The notes beneath the pieces are model-generated. The model made no database searches, was not told the origin of the DNA, and saw only the letters and a program-made list of their open reading frames with translations. A DNA stretch of 64,000 nucleotides from Helicobacter brantae (lineage in GTDB: Bacteria > Campylobacterota > Campylobacteria > Campylobacterales > Helicobacteraceae), in NCBI RefSeq assembly GCF_003364205.1, contig NZ_NXLV01000002.1, forward strand, positions 62,001 through 126,000, written 5' to 3'. Positions 47,781-56,775 of this stretch are shown one piece after another; position 1 is the first letter of the stretch; every line of letters starts with the position of its first letter. Made by a program: the position numbers and the translations under genes.

Positions 47781-49292
47781 GTGTATATCCAAAATATCCT
47801 CATCAAAGACTCTCCAAGCTTTAGCTCTCTCTCTTTGGAGCTTTGCAATGGCTTAAATGTCATCAGTGGAGCAAGTGGGGCAGGAAAATCAGTGTTTTTC
47901 CAATCCCTCCTCTCTCTTTTTGGGCTTAAGGAGTGTAATGCTTCAGTGATTGAGGGAAGGATAGAGGGGGAAGTGGATTTGCAAGAGTATATGGATGAAG
48001 ATGAAGTAGTGATTCAAATCCTCAAAAAGGATAAAACTCGCTATGTGATTAATCATCAATCCACCTCCAAAAAGCGACTAAATGAAATCTTCACCCCCTA
48101 TCTTAAATTTCTCACCCACAAAAACTCAAATGAGCTTCAAAGCCCCTTTTTGATAGGGGTTTTGGATTCTTTGATAGAAAATGAGAATCACAAAAAAAAT
48201 CTGCAAGATTTTAGAGGTGAGTTTGAGAGATTGCAAGAGTTGAAAAAAACGCTCACTACCCTCAAAGAAGAGCAAAAAAATCTAGCTGAACTCAAAGAGT
48301 TTGCTCTCTTTGAGATTGAGAGGATTGAGAGAGTGAATCCCAAAGTGGGAGAGTATGAGGAGCTTTTGGAGTTTAAAAAATGCCTATCTAAGAGAGAAAA
48401 ACTTCAAACCCTAGCCAATGAAGCCCTCAATGCCCTTGAGGGTATGGGAAGTGTGGGAAGTTTCCTAGAGAGTGTGGAAATCAAGGTTGAGGGGTTTGAA
48501 TCAGCACTTTTGGAAGTGAGGGCTGTGATAGAGAGTGAGTGTGAGAAATTAGAGGAGCTAGAGGGGAGCAATCCTGAAGAAATCCTAGATCGACTTTCTA
48601 CCCTCAACTCTCTCATCAGTCGCTATGGTGGGATTGAAGAGGCATTAGAGAGATTGCAAGAACAAAAGCAAAAACTTAAAGGCTATGAGAGTATTGATGA
48701 GGATTTTTCCTCTTTGCTTTTGCAAATCCAAAGCAGTGAAGAGATTTTGGAGAGAGTGGGCAAAAATCTTAGCAAAGAGAGAGAAAAAGCCCTTCCACTT
48801 CTAAGAGAGCAAATCCAATCCTATGCCAAGCTTTTGCTTCTTGGTGGGGTGAGAGTAGAGATGAGAGAGGGGGAAGTGAGTGAGAGAGGGAGTGATGAGA
48901 TTGTCTTGTCTTTGGGGGATTCTCAAGTAGAAACCCTAAGTTCAGGGGAGTATAATCGCCTAAGACTCGCAATCTTGGCAGTAGAAAACAAAAGTGATGG
49001 GGGGATTTTGCTCTTAGATGAGATTGATGCAAATTTGAGTGGAGAGGAGAGTGAGGGAGTAGCAAAAGTGCTAAAAAAACTCTCTAGCTCCTATCAAGTC
49101 TTTGCTATCTCTCATCAACCTCATTTGCCCTCTTATGCAGACAGACATTTTTTAGTCAAAAAAGGAGAGGAAAAAAGTGAGATGATCCTTTTGGATAGAG
49201 AGGGGAGAGTGAAAGAGATTGCTAGAATGATTAGTGGTTCTACCCTCACTCCTGAAGCCCTAGAGTTTGCCAACAAAAAGCTTCAAATATGA
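47781..49292 (+). CDS. recN: DNA repair protein RecN
   Basis: A 503-residue SMC-like ATPase in double-strand break repair. Walker A GASGAGKS near residue 31, long coiled coils in the middle, then the ABC signature LSSGEYNRLRLAI and Walker B GGILLLDEIDANLSG. It is shorter than the E. coli protein (about 550), as in other Helicobacter. GTG start. Overlaps the NFACT gene by four bases. Confidence 0.95.
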   Translation: MYIQNILIKDSPSFSSLSLELCNGLNVISGASGAGKSVFFQSLLSLFGLKECNASVIEGRIEGEVDLQEYMDEDEVVIQILKKDKTRYVINHQSTSKKRLNEIFTPYLKFLTHKNSNELQSPFLIGVLDSLIENENHKKNLQDFRGEFERLQELKKTLTTLKEEQKNLAELKEFALFEIERIERVNPKVGEYEELLEFKKCLSKREKLQTLANEALNALEGMGSVGSFLESVEIKVEGFESALLEVRAVIESECEKLEELEGSNPEEILDRLSTLNSLISRYGGIEEALERLQEQKQKLKGYESIDEDFSSLLLQIQSSEEILERVGKNLSKEREKALPLLREQIQSYAKLLLLGGVRVEMREGEVSERGSDEIVLSLGDSQVETLSSGEYNRLRLAILAVENKSDGGILLLDEIDANLSGEESEGVAKVLKKLSSSYQVFAISHQPHLPSYADRHFLVKKGEEKSEMILLDREGRVKEIARMISGSTLTPEALEFANKKLQI

Positions 49293-50596
49293 AATACGCC
49301 ACTCTTCAAGCCCTCAGTCAGCTTTTCTCAAGCTACAAAACTATCTACTCTCTTAGACGCTTAGAGGATAATCTATTTTTGCTCATTTTAGATTTTGATG
49401 AATTTTATATCGATATGACTAAGGGGAATTCTAGGGTTTATACAAGCAAAGAGCGATTACTTGGCTCTCCTTATAATGCTCCCTTTGATGTGGCACTCTC
49501 AAAATACTGCACAAGAGCCAAACTCCTCTCTAGCTCTCTTGATGGGAATAATCGCATTTTGATTCTTAGCTTTTTGCACCAAAGCCAATACAAAGAGCAA
49601 AAACTTTTCTTGCATTTTGAATTTACAGGGAGATATACCAATGTGATTTTACTTGATGAAAATCATATCGTGCTTGAAGCCCTAAGGCATATTGGAGAAA
49701 ATCGCAGTGTGAGGATAGTCAAACCCCAAAAACCCCTTACCCCACTTCCTCAACCCCTCACCCCTCCAAAGATAGAGAAGATTGAGAATATCAAAGAGGT
49801 TTTGGAGCAAGAATATGATTTGCTCTATGCTAAGAGGTTGGAAGAGAAAAGGGGCGTTGTGCTAAAGAGTTTGGAGAAAAAACTAGCACTCAATCAAGAG
49901 ATTTTGCACTCTCTCCCTAAGATTGAAGAGCTAAAGTGTGAGGGAGAAAAATATTCATTGTGGGGGAGTCTCCTTCTCTCAAATCTTCATACCCTAAGCT
50001 ACTTTCACTCTCCACTAACTCTAAGTGATTATGAGGGGGGAGAGGTAGAGATTGTGTTTCCTGAGAAGATTTATTCATTTTCTGAGGGGGCAAATTACTT
50101 TTTTGCTCAAAGCAAAAAGACAAACAAAAAAATCGCAAATCTTCATCTCCAAGTTGAGAATCTCCACTCAAAAATCACCTTCCTCCACTCTCAAATCAAC
50201 TTTGCCAAGCAAACCCAAGATATTGAGGATTTGCAAATCTTCTCCCAAAAACTCCAAAAAAACAAAGAGATTAAAAAAGATTATGAGAGCTTTTTTATCG
50301 ATGGGTTTAAGGTGTCAGTGGGGAAAAATGCCAAAGAAAATGTCAAATTGCTTCAAGACGCAAAGGCAGATGATTTGTGGCTTCATTTACAAAACATTCC
50401 CTCCTCGCATATGATTATCCATTGTGGCAAAAAAGCACCAAGAGAGGAGATGATCTATAAAAGTGCTAAAATTTTGGCAGGGTTAAATGGGGTTTTAGAT
50501 CAAAGGGTAGTTGTCGATTATACAAAACGGAGATTTGTCAAAATCATCCAAGGTGCAAATGTTGTCTATGCCAAGCAAAAAAGCCTAGTGCTTTGA
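49289..50596 (+). CDS. NFACT family protein (Rqc2 homologue/fibronectin-binding-like)
   Basis: A 435-residue protein with the N-terminal NFACT-N part (LRRLEDNLFLLILDFD; GRYTNVILLDENH), a coiled coil (about 270-315), and a C-terminal NFACT-R domain with DLWLHLQNIPSSHMII. Bacterial RqcH relatives recruit tRNA to stalled 50S subunits for quality control; H. pylori homologues are often labelled fibronectin-binding. RqcH activity here is inference. Confidence 0.85.
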   Translation: MKYATLQALSQLFSSYKTIYSLRRLEDNLFLLILDFDEFYIDMTKGNSRVYTSKERLLGSPYNAPFDVALSKYCTRAKLLSSSLDGNNRILILSFLHQSQYKEQKLFLHFEFTGRYTNVILLDENHIVLEALRHIGENRSVRIVKPQKPLTPLPQPLTPPKIEKIENIKEVLEQEYDLLYAKRLEEKRGVVLKSLEKKLALNQEILHSLPKIEELKCEGEKYSLWGSLLLSNLHTLSYFHSPLTLSDYEGGEVEIVFPEKIYSFSEGANYFFAQSKKTNKKIANLHLQVENLHSKITFLHSQINFAKQTQDIEDLQIFSQKLQKNKEIKKDYESFFIDGFKVSVGKNAKENVKLLQDAKADDLWLHLQNIPSSHMIIHCGKKAPREEMIYKSAKILAGLNGVLDQRVVVDYTKRRFVKIIQGANVVYAKQKSLVL

Positions 50597-50606
50597 GGAG
50601 GAAAAA

Positions 50607-50915
50607 ATGGCAATCAGTTCAATTGGAAACCTAACCTTTATCAATCAAAATTCACAAGTGAGTGCCACTCATCAAGCAGGGATTCAGCACCGAGCTGATG
50701 TAGCAAATGTGGCAAATATGCAAGATTTTCAAAACAAGCTCAATGATATTCAAGAAGTGAGAAGACTAGAGGAAAATGAGGCAATCAATCCTGATAGGGA
50801 CTCTAGAAATTCTCAAGAGCAAAGCAGAGAGCAACAAGAGGCAAGACCTCAAGAGGAGCAGGAGGAAGAGGTGCTTCCCCCACCCTCTATTCATCTTTTA
50901 GACATTAAGGCGTGA
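50607..50915 (+). CDS. small Gln/Glu-rich protein of unknown function
   Basis: A 102-residue soluble protein with no signal peptide. The N-terminal half resembles small Campylobacterota hypothetical proteins; the C-terminal half is a Glu/Gln/Arg-rich low-complexity stretch (about 50-92) ending in IHLLDIKA. GAGGA before the ATG. It sits between NFACT and the glycosyltransferase, with two bases to the latter. No function assignable. Confidence 0.65.
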   Translation: MAISSIGNLTFINQNSQVSATHQAGIQHRADVANVANMQDFQNKLNDIQEVRRLEENEAINPDRDSRNSQEQSREQQEARPQEEQEEEVLPPPSIHLLDIKA

Positions 50916-50916
50916 A

Positions 50917-51816
50917 ATGAAAATTAGTGGTTTTACTTTTCTTAAAAATGGCTCAATTTTGGGCTATCCCTTTATCCAATCTATCCAATCTATTCTTCCT
51001 TTAGTTGATGAGTTTATTGTCAATGTGGGGGTGAGTGAAGATGATACGCTAGAGCGTTTGGAGGAGTTGCAGAGAGAGGAAGGAGGGGAGAAAATCAAAA
51101 TCATTCAAAGCACTTGGTGTGAGAAAATGGTCAGTAAGGGCTATATCTATGGACAGCAAAAAATGATTGCTCAATTTCAGTGCAGTGGGGATTGGGCGTT
51201 TTATCTTGAGGCTGATGAGGTATTGCACGAGCAAGATTTAGCCCATATCAAAGAAGCGATGCAAACCTGCCTAGAAGATAGCAATGTAGAGGCTTTGGCA
51301 TTTCACTACAAGCACTTCTATGGCAACGCTCACACTTATGCCTACTCTTCAGGGTGGTATCGCACGGAAGTGAGGGCGATTAAGACAAGTGTGAGGAGCT
51401 ATGCTCCTGATGGATTGTTCTGGGTGGTGCTAGATGGCAGTAACAAAGCAGGACGCTATCCCAAAGCTGTGCTAACTCAAGCTCAAATCTATCACTATGG
51501 GTGGATTCGCTCAGAGGAGAAAATGACACTCAAGCACTCCAAAGTCGCCAAATACTGGAAGCACAAACCCAATACCTATGACTACTCAGAGATTGATAGT
51601 GAGGTTTTGAGAGAGTTTAGGGGGACTCATCCCAAAGTCGCCCTAGAGTGGCTAGAGGAAAATACGCTTGATTTCTCTATCCCCAAACTCTATGAAGCCA
51701 ACCCCACTCACAAACTCACAAAGCGAGAAAAACGCCACAGAATCCTAGGCAAGATTGAAGCTCTTTTGGGGTGTGATTTTTCCAAAAAACACTATAAGCT
51801 AGTCAAAAAACTTTGA
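50917..51816 (+). CDS. GT2-like glycosyltransferase
   Basis: A 299-residue protein with a GT-A fold beginning ISGFTFLKNGSILGYPF, DEFIVNVGVSEDDT, and YLEADEVLHEQ, where the Asp/Glu supply the metal-binding DxD-like site. No membrane segments. It likely transfers a sugar to a surface glycan. Acceptor and donor unknown. One base before the Fic gene. Confidence 0.75.
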   Translation: MKISGFTFLKNGSILGYPFIQSIQSILPLVDEFIVNVGVSEDDTLERLEELQREEGGEKIKIIQSTWCEKMVSKGYIYGQQKMIAQFQCSGDWAFYLEADEVLHEQDLAHIKEAMQTCLEDSNVEALAFHYKHFYGNAHTYAYSSGWYRTEVRAIKTSVRSYAPDGLFWVVLDGSNKAGRYPKAVLTQAQIYHYGWIRSEEKMTLKHSKVAKYWKHKPNTYDYSEIDSEVLREFRGTHPKVALEWLEENTLDFSIPKLYEANPTHKLTKREKRHRILGKIEALLGCDFSKKHYKLVKKL

Positions 51817-51817
51817 A

Positions 51818-52426
51818 ATGCTAAAAAACAAACTTGGAATCCAAAGTGAGATAGAGCTTGCTAGGGTTGAAGAGAGATTAAGCAAGCTCAAAGCTAAAAA
51901 ACTCTTTGAAAGTGGTATGCTAGATAGTTTGGAGGCAGGGAGTTTTGAGAGTTTGAGAGTGATTCACAAAGAGCTTTTTGGAGAGATTTATGAATTTGCA
52001 GGAGAGATAAGAGGAGTAAATATCAGCAAGGGTGGGTTTAGATTTGCTCCTATCACTTATCTCAAAGAAGCACTTTTCAAAATCCAATCTATGCCTCAAG
52101 GGAGTTTTGAGGAGATTGTAGAGAAATATGTAGAGATGAATGTAGCTCATCCATTTCGTGAGGGAAATGGAAGAAGTATGAGAATCTGGCTCAATCTTGT
52201 TTTCAAAAAAGAGCTAGGAAAAGTGGTGGATTGGAGCAAGATTTCAAGAGAAGATTATCTTTTGGCAATGGAGCGAAGTGTAGTCAAAGACTTGGAACTA
52301 AAAATTTTGCTCAAAGAAGCTTTGAGCGAGGAGTGTGAGAGTGGTGAAGTCTTTATGAGGGGGATTGATGCAAGTTATGCGTATGAGGGGTATTGTGTGT
52401 ATAAGACAGAAGAGTTAGAAGATTAA
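51818..52426 (+). CDS. fic: Fic family adenylyltransferase (class III-like)
   Basis: A 202-residue Fic enzyme that transfers AMP to target hydroxyls. The active site HPFREGNGR is at 111-119. Near the C-terminus S186-x3-E-G191 matches the [S/T]xxxE[G/N] autoinhibitory motif of class III Fic proteins such as those of Neisseria and H. pylori, so the protein should be self-inhibited. No separate antitoxin gene is seen. Follows the glycosyltransferase by one base. Confidence 0.9.
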   Translation: MLKNKLGIQSEIELARVEERLSKLKAKKLFESGMLDSLEAGSFESLRVIHKELFGEIYEFAGEIRGVNISKGGFRFAPITYLKEALFKIQSMPQGSFEEIVEKYVEMNVAHPFREGNGRSMRIWLNLVFKKELGKVVDWSKISREDYLLAMERSVVKDLELKILLKEALSEECESGEVFMRGIDASYAYEGYCVYKTEELED

Positions 52427-52429
52427 AGG

Positions 52430-52445
52430 GTGGGGGAGAACCCAC
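52430..52445. terminator. short hairpin between convergent genes
   Basis: GTGGG and CCCAC around a six-base loop between the fic stop and the small periplasmic gene stop. A weak candidate bidirectional terminator. Confidence 0.35.
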
Positions 52446-52447
52446 AA

Positions 52448-52756
52448 TCAATACGCAGGATTTTTGACGCATTTGATTTTGATTTTCTCAGCAACCATTT
52501 TTTGAGAGTTTTTAGAGAGATCGACTTTGATAAAATCTCCTTTTTTGAGATCAACAAACTTTTTGGCACTATCCCAGCCTATGCCACAAGATTCTTGCTT
52601 GATTTTGGTGTAGGGCATTACTTTGATTGTGTTGCCATTGACTTGAATTGTCTTAGAGCTATCATCAATCCCCTCAATCATTCCCTTCAAATCCATAGCA
52701 CTCAATCCACTCACACACATTGCACCCAAAATCGCACTTACTAATAAATTTTTCAT
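52448..52756 (-). CDS. small periplasmic protein (signal peptide, OB-like domain)
   Basis: A 102-residue secreted protein. The ATG at 52756 with GGAGAAAAAA upstream is preferred over a longer upstream start, because it gives a clean signal peptide (KNLLVSAILGAMCVSGLSA). The mature part (DLKGMIEGIDDSSKTIQVNGNTIKV) resembles small DUF5666-type OB-fold domains. Two Cys. Function unknown. Confidence 0.7.
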   Translation of the reverse strand: MKNLLVSAILGAMCVSGLSAMDLKGMIEGIDDSSKTIQVNGNTIKVMPYTKIKQESCGIGWDSAKKFVDLKKGDFIKVDLSKNSQKMVAEKIKIKCVKNPAY

Positions 52757-52819
52757 TTTTTCTCCTAAAGTTGATTTCAATCCCTTTTTCAAAGGATTTG
52801 ATGCAATTGTAGAAACCAA

Positions 52820-52989
52820 AAATAAATTTTATATAAAATGTAAAGGAAATTAATCAAAATTTAGCAAGAAAATCTGTGTGTAACCAAAAGAAATAAAAAT
52901 CCAAAATTGTTAGAGTTTTTAAGACTTTTTGGTGTGATAAAAACTTTGCTTTGCTAAGATTGTGCCTTTATTTCAATCAAGGAGAGAGA
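52820..52989. other. nikK leader region
   Basis: About 170 AT-rich bases with divergent promoters expected for both flanking genes. TAAGAT at 52955-52960 is a plausible -10 box for nikK, and AAGGAGAG precedes its ATG. A NikR operator was looked for, but no convincing palindrome was found. Confidence 0.35.
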
Positions 52990-53679
52990 ATGCTAAGAGC
53001 GTTTTTGGCTATGAGTATTTTGCTTAGTGGCGTGTTTGCTCATCAAATCGTGGCAAAGCCTGTGGGGAAAAATAAATATGAGATTGCGTTTTGGACTCAT
53101 GAAGGGTTTGAGAAATACAACCCCTCTCAACTTCTTAGTATCAAAGCCTATGGAAGCGATTTGCAAAGTATCAAAGCAGGGATTGATTATCAAAAAAACG
53201 CCCTAGTTTTGAGTGAGAAAACTCCTGCGATAATGACAGCGATTTTTGATGCAGGGTATTGGGTGGAGACTCACAAAGGCTTTGTCAAGGGCGATAGAAT
53301 GAGTGCTAAGGGCATTGTTTTTAGCTCTTTGCACTCTATCAAGATGACAAAAACTCTCTTTTCTTGGAGTGATTCAATGACTAAACCTGTGGGTGAAGTC
53401 TATGAGATAGTTCCTCTCAAAAACCCATTCTCTCTCAAAGTGGGTGATTCTCTCCCTATCTTGGTGCTTGAAAATGGCAAACCTGCAAGTGGTGTGAGTA
53501 TTGAGGTGGCAAATCACGATGAATTGCAAGTCAAAACCGATAGCGAGGGCAAAGTGCTAATCCCTATCAAAGCCAAAGGTTTGCAAATCATTGCAGGGAG
53601 CTTTGAGAAAACGCTTTTTGATGATCCCAAAGCCACAACGCTTTTTATTCAATCTTCGCTTACTTTTGAGTTGAAATGA
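52990..53679 (+). CDS. nikK: periplasmic nickel-transport protein NikK-like (DUF4198)
   Basis: A 229-residue secreted protein. The ATG at 52990 has AAGGAGAG upstream and gives a clean signal peptide ending VFA-HQ. The mature N-terminus begins with His, as in DUF4198 metal-binding proteins. It has a second repeated Ig-like domain (about 140-220). It heads a five-gene set whose stop and start codons overlap: an ECF-type nickel/cobalt transporter. Confidence 0.75.
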   Translation: MLRAFLAMSILLSGVFAHQIVAKPVGKNKYEIAFWTHEGFEKYNPSQLLSIKAYGSDLQSIKAGIDYQKNALVLSEKTPAIMTAIFDAGYWVETHKGFVKGDRMSAKGIVFSSLHSIKMTKTLFSWSDSMTKPVGEVYEIVPLKNPFSLKVGDSLPILVLENGKPASGVSIEVANHDELQVKTDSEGKVLIPIKAKGLQIIAGSFEKTLFDDPKATTLFIQSSLTFELK

Positions 53680-54110
53680 TGATTAGAGTATTGTGTGTAT
53701 TGAGTCTTTGGCTAGGGAGTGTGTGGGCTCACGGGATTTTCTATGATCTCAAAGAGGGCAAGGCTTTAGTCTTCCATATCAATTTTTCTCAAACCACCCC
53801 TGCAAGTTTTGCCAAGATTACAATCTATGAGGGAGAATCAGCCATTCCTTTGCTAGAGAGTAGTTGTGATGAGAGAGGGGTGTTTGCATTTGTGCCTCCA
53901 AGAGAGGGGAGCTATCGAGCATTTGTGAGTGGCACAAGTGATCACGGGGAGCATACCCAAGAGTTTGATTTTGAGGTGGGGAAAGATTTTTCACTCTCAA
54001 CCTACAATCAGCCTCTTTATGAGCGATATTCAGGGGTTTTGAGTGCAGTGGGATTGCTTCTAGGATTGTTTGGAATCCTAAGTTTGATTAAGTCAAGAAA
54101 GAGAGATTGA
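53676..54110 (+). CDS. nikL: NikL-like component of ECF nickel/cobalt transporter
   Basis: A 144-residue protein with a signal-like N-terminus ending VWA-HG (mature His), a beta-rich domain, and a C-terminal transmembrane helix (about 116-138) followed by basic residues. This is the arrangement of NikL/NikN auxiliary subunits. Overlaps nikK by four bases and nikM by four. Confidence 0.7.
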   Translation: MMIRVLCVLSLWLGSVWAHGIFYDLKEGKALVFHINFSQTTPASFAKITIYEGESAIPLLESSCDERGVFAFVPPREGSYRAFVSGTSDHGEHTQEFDFEVGKDFSLSTYNQPLYERYSGVLSAVGLLLGLFGILSLIKSRKRD

Positions 54111-54691
54111 TGCATATCTCTGAGGGCATTCTTAACACCCCTACACTCATAGCTGGGTGGGCTGTGAGTGCTCCACTTTGTGCTTATGCACTCTATAAAG
54201 TCCCTCAAAAAGAGCTACCCAAAATCGCTTTGCTTTCAGCCTTGTTTTTTGTGGGATCTTTTATCCATATTCCTTTTGGACCCACTAGCTTTCATTTGAT
54301 TCTTAGTGGGGTGGTGGGGGCTTTGGGAGGAGGGTATGCAATCCTCTCTATCTCAATTGCCTTGCTTTTTCAAGCCCTTTTGTTTGGATTTGGAGGATTG
54401 GGGGTTTTGGGCGTGAATATCATCACGCTTTCGCTTCCTACCATTGTGATATGGCATTTTCTCAAACCCAAAATCACTTCTCTTAAACCCTATCAGCTTT
54501 TCTTAGGTGGGGCATTACCCACCTTGCTTTCTTTAATGTTACTTAGTCTAATCTTGCTTCTTAATCATACAGAGCTAAAGTATGGGGTTTGGGCGATTTT
54601 CCTCTACAATCTCCCCTTGCTTGGCATTGAGGGCTTGGTGTGTGTGGGAGTAGTGAAATTTATCTTAAAATATATGCCAAAAGCTCTATGA
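54107..54691 (+). CDS. nikM: ECF transporter substrate-binding subunit NikM/CbiM
   Basis: A 194-residue protein with about six transmembrane helices. The N-terminus MHISEGILNTP carries the conserved Met-His that ligates Ni or Co in NikM/CbiM proteins, and the family's HIPFGPTSFHLILSGVVG follows. It defines substrate specificity. The ATGA stop overlap leads into nikQ. Confidence 0.92.
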   Translation: MMHISEGILNTPTLIAGWAVSAPLCAYALYKVPQKELPKIALLSALFFVGSFIHIPFGPTSFHLILSGVVGALGGGYAILSISIALLFQALLFGFGGLGVLGVNIITLSLPTIVIWHFLKPKITSLKPYQLFLGGALPTLLSLMLLSLILLLNHTELKYGVWAIFLYNLPLLGIEGLVCVGVVKFILKYMPKAL

Positions 54692-55311
54692 AAAAGCCCT
54701 TTTTTTATTTTGTGATTTTGGTGGTTTTTGATTGCCTTGTGTTTTTTGACTTTTCTCCATTTTTGCTTCTTGTAGCCCTCTATGGGGTGCTAGTCCTCTC
54801 AAAAAATCTCAAAAAAACACTTCTTTGGCTACTTTTTTTGAATCTCTTTATCGCTCTTTGGGTGGGAGTGCTTTGGGTTTTTGGCGATAGAGGAGAGGCG
54901 ATAGTGGTGCTAATGAGGGCAAATTGTATTATCGCTTTGAGTTTGGGACTATTTTTTGGAAGAGATTTTTTGTTTATCGCTCAATCTCTGCAAAGCTTTT
55001 TGCCAAAGAAGATGAATTTTTTGATTTTGATGAGCTCAAAGATGATGAGTGAGCTAAGGGTAGAGATAGAAAAGGCTAAATATACTCTAAAAGTGCGAAC
55101 TTGTGGGAGGGGAGGATTTGCATTTCTTTGCCACTCTTATGGCTATCTTATTGGCAAAATCATCTGTCTTGGATTGCAAAAAGCTCAGAAAATAGGAGCA
55201 ATGCTAGAGGTGAGAGGGTATAATGGACATTTTTATGCCCTAAGAGAGGAGAGAGTAGAGGTGAAAGATTGGGGGTTAGTTTTGGCAATGATTGTGAGTG
55301 TTGTATGCTAA
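54688..55311 (+). CDS. nikQ: ECF transporter transmembrane subunit NikQ/CbiQ
   Basis: A 207-residue T-component with about five transmembrane helices and the coupling helices (VRTCGRGGFAFLC; IGAMLEVRGYNG, the A-R-G motif) that contact the ATPase. The ATG at 54688 overlapping the nikM stop is preferred to an upstream in-frame start at 54640. Confidence 0.85.
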   Translation: MKKPFFYFVILVVFDCLVFFDFSPFLLLVALYGVLVLSKNLKKTLLWLLFLNLFIALWVGVLWVFGDRGEAIVVLMRANCIIALSLGLFFGRDFLFIAQSLQSFLPKKMNFLILMSSKMMSELRVEIEKAKYTLKVRTCGRGGFAFLCHSYGYLIGKIICLGLQKAQKIGAMLEVRGYNGHFYALREERVEVKDWGLVLAMIVSVVC

Positions 55312-55901
55312 AAGCAAAAGATTTGGGCTATTGCATTGAGGATAAAATCATCTTTGAAAATCTCAACTTTGAAATCTCTTGGGGGGAGAGGGTGCTTCTC
55401 AAAGGAAAAAATGGCAGTGGCAAAAGCTCATTGCTTGGAATCTTGCAAGGATTTTTGAAGCCAAGTTTTGGAGTGGTTGAGAGGGAGAGAGAGCTAAGAG
55501 TGGGGTATCTTTTTCAAGAGAGTGAAGATCAGTTTATCGCTCCAAGTGTGCTAGAAGATGTGGCATTTTCTCTCCTTGCTAAAGGAGAGGAGAGGGCAGA
55601 GATGAGGGCAAGAGAAATGCTAGAGCGACTTGAGATTTCTCATTTGAGTGAAAAATCCCTTTATCATCTCTCAGGTGGGGAGCAACGCCTCGTCGCCCTT
55701 GCAGGGGTGCTAGTGCTAGAGTGTGATTTGTATCTCCTTGATGAGCCATTCAATGAGATTGATTCTTTACGTCAAGAAATCATCAAATCAATCATTCAAG
55801 AAAAGAATGGAGCATTCCTCATCGCCACTCACGGAGGGCTAGAGTGGGAGAGAGAGATTATTTTGCACTCGCATACGCAATTGCATTCAGATAGCTTGTG
55901 A
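55305..55901 (+). CDS. nikO: ECF transporter ATPase NikO/CbiO
   Basis: A 198-residue ABC ATPase. Walker A GKNGSGKS, Q-loop FQESEDQ, signature LSGGEQRLVAL and Walker B DLYLLDEPFNEID are clear. The ATG at 55305 overlaps the nikQ stop. Its 3' end overlaps the convergent pdxA by 44 bases. Nickel or cobalt import is inferred from the NikM His-Met N-terminus; the two metals cannot be told apart here. Confidence 0.88.
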   Translation: MLKAKDLGYCIEDKIIFENLNFEISWGERVLLKGKNGSGKSSLLGILQGFLKPSFGVVERERELRVGYLFQESEDQFIAPSVLEDVAFSLLAKGEERAEMRAREMLERLEISHLSEKSLYHLSGGEQRLVALAGVLVLECDLYLLDEPFNEIDSLRQEIIKSIIQEKNGAFLIATHGGLEWEREIILHSHTQLHSDSL

Positions 55902-56775
55902 TATTTGCCTTGCCCTCATAAGCGATATCAAACGCCACGCCGTGATCGACTGAGGTTCTAAGGATAGGGAGATTTAGGCTTACATTGATACTCTCTTCAA
56001 AATAAATCGCCTTTAGCACACAAAGTCCGACATCGTGATACATCGCTATCCAAGTATCAAACTCTTTTTGCCTAGAGGGGATAAAAGAGCAATCAGGGGG
56101 ATACACGCCCTTAAACACTTCTTTGCCTAGCTCATTATTGATTTGCTTGATGGCTAGTTGTATCTCACGCTCTTCGTCTCCTATCATTCCCCCATCTCCT
56201 GCGTGGGGGTTAAGCCCCATTACACAATAACTCTCTTTTGTATGAGTGTGATAGAGGGCTTTGAAAAACTCAAAAAGCCTTTCTCTCTTGATATGGCTTG
56301 AAACTTCTTTGAGGGGGATATGATCAGTATAGAGGGCTACAAACATTTTCTCACAACCAAGCATCATAATCGCTTCTTTTTTATATCTTGCACTTAGGGC
56401 TTGAGTGTGTCCGATTTCCCTCACTCCTGCTAATTGCCAAGCTTGTTTGTGGATAGGAAGGGTTACTAATGCACTAGCTTTTCTCTCTTCACATAGTTTG
56501 CAACCTAGGATAAAACTCTCATAGCTATATGCTCCACTCTCTTGGCTGATAGTCTTTGGAGAGATTGTAGGGAGTGGGAGAGGGGGAGGGAGGCACATTG
56601 AGGGGGTGAGAGAAGAGGGGAGAGGAAGAGAGAGGAGAGAAGAGGCAGTGGAGAGGAGTTCATAATGCACGCAATAGATTGGAGAGATAGTTTGGATAAT
56701 TTGCTCATGGGCCTTAAGCAGGATTTCTAATCCCACTCCATTGATATCCCCACAACTTATAGCAATCTTTTTCAT
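55858..56775 (-). CDS. pdxA: 4-hydroxythreonine-4-phosphate dehydrogenase
   Basis: A 305-residue enzyme of vitamin B6 synthesis that oxidises 4-phosphohydroxythreonine before condensation by PdxJ. ISCGDINGVGLEILLK at the N-terminus, HKQAW and GHTQ in the middle, GLNPHAGDGGMIGDEE and the late DVGL and RTSVDHGVAFD match PdxA. A Pro/Leu/Ser-rich insert is at about 50-80. It overlaps pdxJ by four bases. Confidence 0.94.
   Translation of the reverse strand: MKKIAISCGDINGVGLEILLKAHEQIIQTISPIYCVHYELLSTASSLLSLPLPSSLTPSMCLPPPLPLPTISPKTISQESGAYSYESFILGCKLCEERKASALVTLPIHKQAWQLAGVREIGHTQALSARYKKEAIMMLGCEKMFVALYTDHIPLKEVSSHIKRERLFEFFKALYHTHTKESYCVMGLNPHAGDGGMIGDEEREIQLAIKQINNELGKEVFKGVYPPDCSFIPSRQKEFDTWIAMYHDVGLCVLKAIYFEESINVSLNLPILRTSVDHGVAFDIAYEGKANITSYLNAIAYASAK

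Noticed and set aside
52936-52960. Possible sigma-54 promoter before nikK (TGG ... TTGC)
   Set aside because: The distance between the two elements is 16 bases instead of the required 11; the TAAGAT -10 box is a simpler explanation.
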